Part shown: one piece after another, positions 1-10,097 of the stretch | Layout: each line of letters opens with the position of its first letter | Numbering within the stretch: the first letter of the stretch is position 1 | Source: Combretum micranthum | Lineage: Eukaryota > Streptophyta > Magnoliopsida > Myrtales > Combretaceae | Direction of reading: 5' to 3' | DNA length: 64,000 nucleotides | Assembly (NCBI GenBank): GCA_024138025.1 | Contig: JAMXBD010000094.1 | Location: 1,736,001 to 1,800,000 of the forward strand | Made by a program: the position numbers and the translations under genes | Notes under the pieces: model-generated | What the model was told of the DNA's origin: nothing | The model's input: only the letters and a program-made list of their open reading frames with translations | Databases searched by the model: none

Positions 1-2095
1 ATTGCTTTTTTATAGTTATTATTCATATTTATCACTAAGGATATTTTTTATAAATAGCACGTCCATTTGAAGTATCTATCCAAAGAAATAGATTTATCAT
101 TCCTCATCTTATTCCATTCTATTCCAAAGGATTCTTGTGTACCAAAAACTTTTGGGATTGCATTGTTGAATAAAACTTTTATAGTTATTAAAACAATACT
201 TACTGCTCGTTTAATTCATTGTAATAAATATTCCATACAGCAATTCGTATTACAAAAAATTTTAACTATCATTCACTGATTAAACCTATGAATAGCAATT
301 CAATAGTGGAATTAGCCTTTTTCACCTTATAGATAAAAATTAACAAATGAAAATTTTATTATAGTTTTATTCCATTCTTTAATAATAACAATTATATTGT
401 AGCTTTATTTATTTTATGAGGTGAAGGAACAATTAGAGTTTTGGCCTTTGCACTCTTATCATCCTTTAGAGTTGCTTAAATATACTAAAATATTACATCA
501 AACTCTATGACAATCAACCTAAAAAGATTTTATCAGAATTTAGACAAAAGATGTAGTTTTTTTTTTCATTCATTCTTATAAATGACAATAACATATATTA
601 TGTGATTATAGTGGGATATGGGCTTATGATTATGTATCATTGATGATAATAAGTTTCTTTTTTTACTTTATTTATGTAATATTATGGTGCATGTAATGCA
701 TGTATGTGTCTAACAAGTAATATTGGTTATCTAGAAAAAGTTTTATATGGATTGTAGGAGAAAATGAAGGGAGAGATTTGGAGTGTGAGTAGTCCTATAT
801 GGATTCTAGGAGAAAATTTGTATTGGTTTATAAGATTAAGTAGTGAATATCAACACTAATTAATAACTTTTGGGTCAAATAGTTAAAAAAAAAATGCTAA
901 CTAGTGATTGTTTGCTGTACTTTTGATTTTCGTTTTTAGTTTGAGGTGTTACAATTCATTTCGCTATAATTGTAATTACATTATAGTCTTGTTCCTTATG
1001 AATGACTATTACAAAATTCACTTGATCGTAATGGTGATTCCATAGGGAATCTTTATTACAAAAAACATTGAATAGCTATTATTTTCTCAAACATATGAAT
1101 AATAATTCAATGTTGGAATTGTCTTATTTTAAAATACCACAATTAAAATAATAAATTTATAGAGGAAAATCCTATCACAACTCTATTCCATTTCACACTC
1201 TTATCATCCTTTAAAGTTACTCAAATGTTATCTCTAAATTTATTATAACTGAGTAAAAAAGATTTTATTGAATGATAATATGTGATTACAATGGATTATA
1301 AACATATGACTATGATAATTTTCCTTTTTAATTCATCTATGTTATATTATGTTTCATGTGATGCATGCGCTCATCTAATAGAAATAGATTTACATTGCTA
1401 TGTACATAATACAAATTCAATAATCGTCTAATTTAACAAACACAGTGTGCTATTTCAATTGTATATACTTGAGCATTTTAATGCCATTTAGGCATAAATT
1501 TTTAGAAAGGGAAAATTTGAAAAAGTTTTGATGCTATTGTTATGTTTTCTTTCTTCATTCAACTTTCAGATGTTCTGTCAAGATTCCATGTAGCATGTAA
1601 ATAACCCCAGATGACACAAAAATCATGTAAACAAATCATAAAACATAAGCCAATGAATTCTAAATCTCTCTTTTGTGTGATTAGGGCTTCTGTGTTTATA
1701 ATTTGTTGAAAAGAGAGACTTGAAGTGTAAAGTTTCGTGAGAGTTTATGTGTGATTTGACAATTTATTTTCCCACAATGCGTGTCATGCAGGATCTTATT
1801 GGATCTTCATAGGTATTGATTAGAAAACACCCACTAGATCATGTTTTCAACTTTTCCCTTTTTACGACAAAAAAGAAAATCACCTTTTGAAAAATAGTGA
1901 TTATATGTCATTACTTTGTTCAATTAACTAGTTTCTTCTCCATAAGCTATTACTTTCTTTGTGTGGACAAAAATATTCATATTGTGTAGATAAGAGATGT
2001 AATTAAATTTACAAATATATCATCAAATTATAAACTAGTCATCAATGACTCTATGGTCTAGTGGCATCTTCCCTAGTCGCTTGTATGAAAGATCT
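1..2095. other. AT-rich intergenic DNA with diverged local repeats
   Basis: I see no gene here. Two related stretches (about 40-480 and 930-1230) share runs such as 'caattcaat.gtggaatt' and are followed by related downstream segments (about 445-720 and 1195-1385). The same downstream motif recurs at about 3562-3845 and 4245-4700, so this looks like an old dispersed or locally duplicated repeat. Short open frames here contain no recognisable protein motif. Confidence 0.5.
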
Positions 2096-2097
2096 TA

Positions 2098-2478
2098 GGT
2101 TTGATTTCCTCTTTCTTGGATCTGAAAGAGAGTACTTGGGTTCTCCCAATAACTAAAAAGTATATCACACTTGAATCAAATTGGGTTTTGCGGTGGTGGA
2201 GGAATTGGATCAGAAAGAAGAAGGATTCTAGTTGTAAGATATCTAATGAAACCATCACTGAAATTGAGATCTCATTTAGAGAGAAAGATATCAAATATCT
2301 AGAGTTTCTTTTTGTATATCTTAGGGATGATCCGATCTACAAAGACCAAAATGGGAATTTTTTTTCCGTCTTTCTGAGTAAGAAGTGAAACATAATTAAC
2401 TTGAATTCACGAAAACTATTTAAAATCTTAGTTAAAGACTGGATTTTTGATCTGATATTTGCTTTTCGTGAAAATAAT
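2098..2478 (+). pseudogene. ycf2: Nuclear plastid DNA fragment: decayed piece of chloroplast ycf2
   Basis: The translation in the frame of 2101-2388 reads like an internal segment of the plastid Ycf2 protein: [14 protein letters not shown], then [26 protein letters not shown] and [10 protein letters not shown], in the expected order. After a stop at 2386-2388 (LSKK*), the similarity resumes as NIINLNS and then [10 protein letters not shown], ending near FAFRE at about 2478. Ycf2 is a very large plastid-encoded protein of the chloroplast import motor; only about 125 residues are present here. In-frame stops, substitutions and the missing remainder show this is a non-functional plastid-to-nucleus transfer (NUPT). 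Sequence on both sides is AT-rich nuclear DNA with no further plastid gene that I can recognise. The identification rests on memory of the family's sequence pattern, which here is distinctive. Confidence 0.85.
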
Positions 2479-3162
2479 GAAAAAAAAAATCATAAACTAG
2501 CCATAGACATTATACCAACCTTAAACCTACCAATCTCACCAGTTCCTACCAAACAGATTACCCTACAACTACTGTCACTTGTCAAAACTCTCTTTATCCC
2601 TTCTTAATTAGATTGCGAATGCAATTTTATTGAGGAAAACAAGAATTGTCAAGTAGACGATTTACTAGGGATGTTTGTTCTAATCTGTATAAACATTAAA
2701 AAGAGATTTAGTGAAGAAGAATTATTAATTAGATGGAAAAAAATCCTTAATTTTTGTACATAGAATTGTTGGTGAAAGATGAAAATTTTTTTGAGATAGA
2801 ATAGGGTAGAGAGAGTAATAATTCATGGATTGGTAGTCGAGTAATAATTTGAGAAATAGTAGTCAAGGTGGGTCTAGAGGAATTTGATCATATGTGGCAA
2901 TTGTGGGTTTGTTAGTTTTAAGTCATGATAGTTGTAGTGGCAGTGTGTTTAAATTATGGTTGTGGCTGTGGCTATAACGAAGAAGAAGATTAGTCAATGA
3001 TACAGTAATAGCGACTAGTAGCATTGATAGGTTTGAACACATGAATTGCTATTTAATAGTTGTGGGATTTTATTGGTGAATGGCTAATTATGAGAAGATT
3101 TACTGGTAATTATATCAATTATAGTTAGAAACTTTTGATTCAAATAGTTAGGAAAAAGTTTG
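2479..3162. other. Intergenic, no gene seen
   Basis: AT-rich sequence with no coding signal beyond short chance frames. About 2800-3120 is richer in G and T on the plus strand ('gtggtctagag', 'ggttgtggctgtggc'), but I see no motif in it. Confidence 0.4.
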
Positions 3163-3165
3163 TTA

Positions 3166-3553
3166 TGTCATGTTTGGTACACAGGAATAGATCTGGCATG
3201 GAATCGCGATTCCGAATTCCATTTCCTATCCCTGTTTGGATGCACCTTTAGAAGCGAGAATCACGATTCCTTGAAATCAATTGAGAATGTCGAATCACGA
3301 TTCCGCCTTTGAGAATGCAGAATCATGATTCCATTCCAATTTTATTAATTGCAGGTAATATAATTACTCTTTTATCCTATTGTATATTCATAACTTGCAT
3401 TTATTATTAGAAATATTTCCGATAAAAACATTCTATAGCGATTCCATTCTATGTAAAGTTCCAAATATAGGAATGGATTTGTCATTCCAAAACCCATTCC
3501 ATTCTAATACATTTCATTCCATTTTAAATCATTCCTATGTATTAAATGTGACA
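3166..3553. mobile_element. Small TIR element (MITE), TTA target duplication, PIF/Harbinger-like
   Basis: The left end TGTCATGTTTGGTACACAGG and the inverted right end TGTCACATTTAATACATAGG align over about 24 bases with only transition differences. Both ends are flanked by TTA (3163-3165 and 3554-3556), the target duplication typical of PIF/Harbinger elements. The 388-bp interior has no coding capacity. It contains repeated 'gaatcacgattcc'-like units and a perfect 14-bp palindrome GGAATCGCGATTCC near 3201. The superfamily is inferred from the 3-bp TSD only; the terminal bases are not the classic GGCC/GGGG start. Confidence 0.6.
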
Positions 3554-3561
3554 TTAGTACG

Positions 3562-3879
3562 TGTCACACTCTTCTCATCTTTAATTACTTAAGCATACTT
3601 TAATATTATATTAAAATTTATTGCAACTGACTAATAATAATTTTATTAAAGGATATTATTAGAATTTAGCTCTATAATTTATCCATTTCTATGAATGGCA
3701 ATAAAAGATAATATGTGCTTATAATAAGATATGAACTTATGATTACCCTACATTCTTGATTATTTATATATATATATATACATATTAATTTACTTATGCA
3801 CTATTATGGTGCATGTGCTGCGTGTCGGCATCTATTGAGCAATATCATGCTACACCTAAACTGCTTTACATCGCTACAT

Positions 3880-3921
<42 letters not shown>

Positions 3922-4930
3922 AATAATTAAATCTTATATGATGTTTTAATACGCACATGGTGATTTGCTTGATGAAACACATACAATATATTTGACATAT
4001 TTTTTTTGTCTATTTTATCAAATACATTATACTATGCAATTGTATTTTTATTTCCTTTAAGGATTTTAATACCATTTATTTATAAATATTTTTCTTAAAT
4101 CATCAATCATACATGTGCTTGGTTAAATAATTATTTTATATTTTTAATTTTATTATATCACTATACTTAATTTTTATACACACATCATGTACATATGCAT
4201 GCCAGTATATATATTTATCAATTGTTTATTTTATTAAGAGGAGTAGGAGTTTTGACAACTCACACCAATCATCCATTAAAATTATTTAAATGTCCTTTAA
4301 TACCATATCAAAATTTATTACAATTACCTGATAAGGATTTTATTAAAATTTAGAAAAAAGGTACATTTTTTTATTAATGAAATTCATTCCTTTCTACAAA
4401 TGGCAATGAAGAGTAATTTGTAATTATAATGGGAATATTATGTTGAAATTTATTACAACTAAGGATTTTATTAAAGAATATTGTTGAAAATTAACAAAAA
4501 TATATAGTTCCTATATATGAAATTTATTTTTCTCTATAAATGGTAGTAATAGATAATTGATAATTATAACGGGATATTAACTTATCATTATCTATAATTT
4601 TTACCCTGGTAATTGACGTCAATTTTTTAAAATTCATTTATGTACTATAACGGTGCCTACAATATGTATGAGCATTTATTAGATAACATTAAGTCATAAT
4701 GAAAGATTTTACATTGCTATATATAAATTCAATCTTATATGATGACTTCTTTGATGACTAGAACATGATTAGCATATATTTTTGTTTAATTTAACAAGTA
4801 AAATTATGATATATTTATTATAGTTGTATATTTATTTTTTTCTGTAATCATTTCAATGTCAGTTGTGCATAATATTTTTTTCAAATCATTTATCATTTGT
4901 ATTTTAAATTCTATTATTTCATTATATGAT
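3562..4930. repeat. Further copies of the diverged local repeat, with poly(A) and (TA)n tracts
   Basis: About 3562-3845, 4245-4440 and 4440-4700 repeat the order seen near 445-720: 'cactcttctcatc', a stretch with 'aaatttattacaact', 'gattttatta', 'atggcaat..aa..taat', then 'ctattatggtgcatg' and 'catctattga'. Copies are heavily diverged. A (TA)n tract lies at about 3765-3780 and an uninterrupted poly(A) of about 39 bases at about 3882-3920. No gene is seen. Confidence 0.45.
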
Positions 4931-4952
4931 TTTTAAGAAATTCTTAGTTTGA

Positions 4953-5190
4953 GAAATTCTAAGTTGGGAAAAACCTCCAACCAATTAACTATATTAATAT
5001 AGAACTGTTGTTTATATACAAAGCCAAGTTGGAAATTTCACCTAAATCCAGCAATTACAATTAACTCTAAGTTGGGAAATTCTAAGTTGGGAAAACCTCC
5101 AACCAATTAACTATATTAATATAGAACTGTTGTTTATATACAAAGCTAAGTTGGAAATTTCACCTAAATCCAGCAATTACAATAAAATAT
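4953..5190. repeat. 123-bp direct tandem duplication, two nearly identical copies
   Basis: A unit beginning GAAATTCTAAGTTGGG starts at 4953 and again at 5076. Both copies continue through 'cctccaaccaattaac', 'atagaactgttg' and 'cacctaaatccagcaatta'. I see one A-run length difference and one C/T change between them, so the duplication is recent compared with the other repeats here. No coding signal. Confidence 0.9.
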
Positions 5191-7815
5191 ATAACTAATT
5201 CCTAAAAGCATGATACAAGAAAGGAAATAATAGATATACACCTACAAAATGCACCTAATTATAAAAAAGAATCTCAACAATGTTTGTACATACATTGCAT
5301 ATAATTGTTAGTCAATTTTTTTCTCTCTACATCATATTTTGGCTACGCATGCATCATTGGGTTACTTGTATGTAGAAAGAAAGAGAGAGATTTACAATCT
5401 AATAACAAGTTTAGATGATTTTTCAAAATCTGATTCATGTGTTATTTTGAGTATTATACTTTACGAAATTATGTATTAATCACTTTTCACTTTGCATACT
5501 TTTTGTTCCTATCTTTTTGGAAACTCGTATACTGTCCACTAATCTGTGAAAAGGACTCCTTCGTTTGGATACATGACACATTTTGCAATATTACTACTCT
5601 AATTTATTTATTTTTTTTCCTTTTCTCACACTAGAAGTTCAAAGTTGCTGTGTCATATATAATCAAACTTTTTGCTTGTTAAATTTTATGCCTAAAATTT
5701 GAAGTTGCTAGCTGCCATGTTCAATCAAACTTTTAGTTGTCTCCATCACTTTTAAAGAAAAACATCTTAAGAAATGCTCATTGTTTGAAATGATGAGATA
5801 TGACTTGGTAAATTTGGAAAGTTAAGTTTGATTCAGTATTAACATATGCAACATGTCTACTTCTTATAATGGAAAAAGGCTGTAACAAAATCCTCTTCGT
5901 TACAGACGAAATATACAAAGTAATGGTTTTTATTTGCCTAATATTTGCTAGATTTTCCATGTCTTTTTAGTCACTTAAATCCCAATCACCTTATCAACTT
6001 AAACATTAGACAACATATCAACTCAATCCTTAGCTACCACCCATCAGCATGATGAATTAAGGAAACAAAAAAGACTATATTTCAATAAATAATTACAAAA
6101 ATGCCCTTTTATTGAAAAAAAATCCAAGAAATAAGTTAGTTAAACTTGTCTCTTAAAAAGACGGGTTCAACAAAATTAAATTAAACTCATCTCTAAAGCA
6201 ACACATCCTTTCTCTCTTTAACCCCATCGATGAACTTCCAAACTTCCAAATCAAAATAAGAAATAAAAATCTATGAAAATCCAAAATTACAAACTCCAAA
6301 GGCATAAAATAGCCTATTACAAGCCTTAAATAGTGTTTTTTCAAATTTTAAATGACCTCAACCAGCCAAGCCCAGTTACCTCTTATAGGGCTCAGAAACT
6401 TGTTCTTATAATAGAGTGATAGGTTTTGTAACCCCTCCCATATCAAAACTATGCCTGTTTAAGCCAATATTAGACAATGATATATTACAAGATTATTTTG
6501 GTATAATGTTTGTCTCACTAGTGTATATAATCAAAGCTAATCTTATCTACATCAGATTGAGGAAGAAGAAGAAGAGTTCTATTCATTATTGCAATATGCA
6601 AGTTAAACACGTTTATTTAAGAAACGAATTTATCTTGTCAATTTTTAGAATTATTTTAGACTGGTGGAATTTTTATAATTCTTTTTAGATATTAGCTTTT
6701 TCCTTATCATTCAACCTCGGTCTACCCATACCAACCTATGCTGACCATGCCAACGTAAGCCTATAGTAGTTTAGGCAATGCTCTTGAGATGGTTAAGGCG
6801 TGCTCTCTTGGTGGTTTATACATGCATTCATAGTGTCTTCTTCTGTGCTTGTGGACGTTTAGGCATATCCTTATGGTGGTATAATATGGGCATGGGTTCG
6901 TAGTGGTATTGGATTTTGGAATTACCATAGGTGGTGTGGAGTAGTAGTAAAATGACCGTGTGGATGGGTCAATTAGAGCGGCCAAAAAAATAGGCCCATT
7001 AGGTTTCGCTAGAGTGCTTAATGAGAGGTGTTTGTTTCTGTGGGTAGTCATTGTTGCACTTTTCATGTAGATATGCTGCCATTTAATATTTGTTATGATA
7101 GGAATTTTTTATGGAATCACTATTGACAAACCAAGAATGTAATAAATATTCCATTTAGATGAATATGACACAGCTTTTTGAAACTTTAAAGTGTAAGATT
7201 AAAAAAACACCAGCAGTTGTGGTAGTATTCTTTAACATTGTCCCCATCACTATAGTGTAATAAAATGTACAACTAGCTAGTGTAAAATTGGTCTAAGTCT
7301 AAAGTTGAGGCGATTAAAGTTTCTTAATACATTTTATGGCTAAATATAGTTCATTTATTTAATGTGATTCGTGCTATACTAGAGATGGATGTAAAATCAT
7401 ATGTTGGGAGATCGAATTAGTATTTTTATGAAAACATAAAAAATATCATTTTCCTTTTTCTATTTAAATTATTATAGTAATTATCATAAGTTTGGGGGCT
7501 ATGCCTCGGTTCGTTTGGCTACACCCACATCATACACCAAGTGACCCTAGTCTGTTGCTGAAAATATTTTATATCAATATTGTCGTCCTAAGCATTACAT
7601 GGATCAAGGGCACTCTCTACACCAATTTGCTTGGGATGAAAATATAGTTTGTTTGATTTTATCCATTTGCGTGATAATAAATTAAACTCTACTCACATTT
7701 GTTTGAACTAGAAAGAGCAACTTTCTTTCTGTTGCACACCTAATCGTTCCCGCTTGGGAGAGAATAGATGACGTGAATGTTTATTTTCTTCTAGAATTAA
7801 TGCTTATTCAATGAA
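5191..7815. other. Intergenic, upstream of the ELM2-type gene
   Basis: I see nothing assignable in this stretch: AT-rich DNA with scattered short frames and no conserved motif. I looked in particular for exons encoding an ARID domain, expected upstream of the gene starting at 7816, and did not find one. Confidence 0.4.
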
Positions 7816-9495
7816 ATGGTAGCTTACGGAGGTATGAAAAGCTTAGAGCAAACACACATGGATTTTTCCTCTTTATTGTCATCTCATCACTCGAAAACAT
7901 TGTCCTGGTGGAAGAAACTGGCATCGAATACCGACAATGTAGCAATATCCCACGACTCGGTTGGAAAGCAGTTTAAGCAGGCTCTAAATATAAGGAAAAG
8001 TCTGTTCATAAAAAATAATGGAGGCGCAAAGGTAAAACCGAATCATCACTCAATTTATTTATTTATTTTTTTTGGGTTGTTTCTGTTCAGTTCTTTGCTT
8101 TTGATTCTGGCAATTCTTAACCTATTTTTTCAATACTTAGAAAGTGTTGCTATAATAATATACACATCATAGGCCTAGGAAAATTCTATGATCGGTCAAC
8201 TATTTAACTATTTATATCATCCTCAATTATAATTTCACTGCTAAAATAGTTAATAATTACATAGCTATATTTATTTCAATTGTTAGATGATTGTTTGGAC
8301 GATAATGAGTTTAATACCCTTTTATTATAACATTTTTGTGTGCTTAGGACATTTTTGCTAAGTTTAACAATTAAGGAAAAGTAAAATGCATCATTGAAAA
8401 ATAGTTATTCTTTTATAATGTGTTAACAAGAGCTAGTCCTTTTGTTAACTAGAATGTGATTGTACTTTAATTCCTCCATTAGCTTTCTCAGTGATCTTTT
8501 TTTATTTTAATATTGTGTTCATCCACCCTGTTTACTACTAGTCTAGATGAACGTTGTCATTACTTCTTTTTATTGATAAATAATCCCTTTCCCTCTTTCT
8601 CCAGAGAAAACGAAAACTAGAAGAATATATTAGAGATGATAAGTTGAGAGATTCTGGAATGGAATTGAGAAAGCACGATTTCCACAATGTCAAAAATTTA
8701 GTTGTGGAGCAGTCTGATGCTGCTTCATGTATAACCAATTCAATTGACACAACAAAAAGTAGCAGTATGCGATATGCTTGTAACTCGAGCAGTTCATCAA
8801 TTGGATTTAATAGCTATCAAGAGAAGCAGGGACATTCCAACTTTACTAATAAAAATAGCAATGAAAACCCTTGTTTATCAAGTGGTGATATCGGGACCAT
8901 AGTTAACACAGATGAAAATGTTGAAGATGTGAATTCAATGAATATTATTGATTCAGAAAACAGTGAATTATCAAGCTCTGAAGAACCAAAAAGTACAAAG
9001 CGACCAGCATTTTCACTTTTGATGTTTAAAGGGGAACATCTTCCAATGTTTGAAGTTCCTGTTGGTCCAAGTTTTCAAGCTGAAATTCCAGATTTGATCC
9101 CGAGGAATGACTATATTCGAGATGATGCAGGTGGAAATTCAAGGTGGCTAGGCTTTCAAGTTTGGTCCATAGAAGGTTGTCGTATTGAGAAGTACAAGGA
9201 ATTTATTGGCAAAGGCAAATTTGACGATTGCGCATGTGAGTTTCCAGGATCTTCTGATTGCTTTAAACAGCATATTGCTAAAATAAGAGGAGTCCTAGCT
9301 CTTGATCCCGGTCCTACTTTCTTAACATGGAAGTTTGATAAAAATGGACAACAAGTCTTGAGCATTTGGACTCTAAAAGAAGAGGATTCTTTTTCACGTT
9401 CGATAAATAAGAATCCACTTCTAAGAGCAGCGAGCTTTTGGGATAGGGCAAGAAAGCATTTACCTAGAAAATGTAAGAAAAACATTTATTATTGA
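7816..9495 (+). CDS. ARID/ELM2-type nuclear protein, partial and probably broken (two exons)
   Basis: Exon 1 is 7816-8031 (72 codons from an ATG) and exon 2 is 8605-9495, joined by a 573-bp GT-AG intron in phase 0 (donor 'aaag|gtaaaa', acceptor 'tctccag|agaaaa'). The product is about 368 residues. Exon 1 (LSWWKKLASNT ... KQFKQALNIRKSLFIK) resembles the linker before ELM2 in plant ARID1/ARID2 proteins. Residues about 222-282 carry the ELM2 signature VPVGPSFQAEIPDLIP ... RWLGFQVWSIEG, followed by the conserved tail CEFPGSSDCFKQHI, LTWKFDKNG and ASFWDRARKHLPRKC. Family members act in the nucleus in chromatin-linked transcription control. Two oddities: no ARID domain is visible upstream, and the frame stops at 9493-9495 although the next frame continues the family C-terminus. 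It may be a truncated gene copy or a decaying gene. The intron argues against a processed retrocopy. Confidence 0.75.
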
Positions 9496-9586
9496 ATTGT
9501 TCATACTGAGACACATAAGCAATCGGTTCCGATCTTCCGTTGATCACTTTGTAAGCGATGATGATGAGCAAGAGGATGATGCTTAA
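9494..9586 (+). pseudogene. Out-of-frame C-terminus of the ELM2-type gene
   Basis: Immediately at the stop of the preceding frame, another frame opens as ELFILRHISNRFRSSVD and ends with an acidic SDDDEQEDDA tail and a TAA at 9584-9586. Plant ARID/ELM2 proteins end in a similar way: a YYFN-type motif, a basic stretch with NR, then an acidic DSDDDE tail. This is therefore the natural C-terminus, separated by a frameshift at about 9490-9494. A splice rescue through the GT at 9473 would need an intron of only about 47 bp, shorter than plant introns usually are. Confidence 0.7.
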
Positions 9587-9838
9587 GGCCTGTATACTTT
9601 CCATCTAAAGTTGTAAGAGAGCATGCTTCATGTGGGAAGTAAGGGATGCTAATGAGACTCATGTTATTATGCATCAAGTTTCATGCAGCTGTGCCTGCAA
9701 GCAATAATTTAAAAAAAAAAAAAAAAAAAAGGCTAAAATTGCCTTCCGCTTCCTCATACCTTTCCATTAAATAATGCTTTTTGTAAAATTATTTTTGGTG
9801 ACTATATATACAACTAATGCACTAATTTTTTTTATATA
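9587..9838. other. 3' flank of the ELM2-type gene
   Basis: Non-coding. It includes an A-run of about 19 bases at about 9712-9730 after 'gcaagcaataattt', and ends at the Copia target site TTCTA. Confidence 0.4.
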
Positions 9839-9843
9839 TTCTA

Positions 9844-10015
9844 TTATTATAATAATAATTTGCAATTTTATTTATTAGTGGTGAAAACTTGCTTCTTAAG
9901 AAAGCAAATTGACCAGCTTCCGCCTGAAATATATGATATGTAACAAGAAGTTGGTATTAATTTTTGTACAACTTCTCTCTATACTCCATTAATGTAATTT
10001 ATATATCGCACCCAA
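9844..10015 (+). repeat. Copia element 1, 5' LTR (internally deleted)
   Basis: It matches the 3' LTR at 'ataatttgca', 'ggtgaaaacttgcttctt', 'aagcaaattga', 'gatatgtaacaagaagtt', 'gtacaacttctct' and 'ccattaatgtaat'. About 180 bases of the 3' LTR (roughly 14601-14781) are missing between 'gaaatat' and 'atgatatg', including the TATA box. The start is TT rather than TG. Confidence 0.85.
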
Positions 10016-10023
10016 TATATTTT

Positions 10024-10037
10024 TAGTATTAGAGCCA
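10024..10037 (+). other. Primer binding site of Copia element 1 (initiator tRNA-Met type)
   Basis: 'tagtattagagcca' follows the 5' LTR and differs by two changes from the TGGTATCAGAGC consensus used by plant Copia elements. Confidence 0.7.
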
Positions 10038-10097
10038 GACCCCTTTTTCCTATACACATATCTAAACACTTAAACGCTATACACACAAATCATTACA

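Noticed and set aside
6761..7066. 101-codon minus-strand frame
   Set aside because: The translation is rich in Thr, His and Pro without any motif. The plus strand is simply a TGG/GGT-rich stretch.
9712..9730. Poly(A) run after the ELM2-type gene as a sign of a retrocopy
   Set aside because: The gene keeps a GT-AG intron in phase, no target duplication was found, and A-runs are common in this window.
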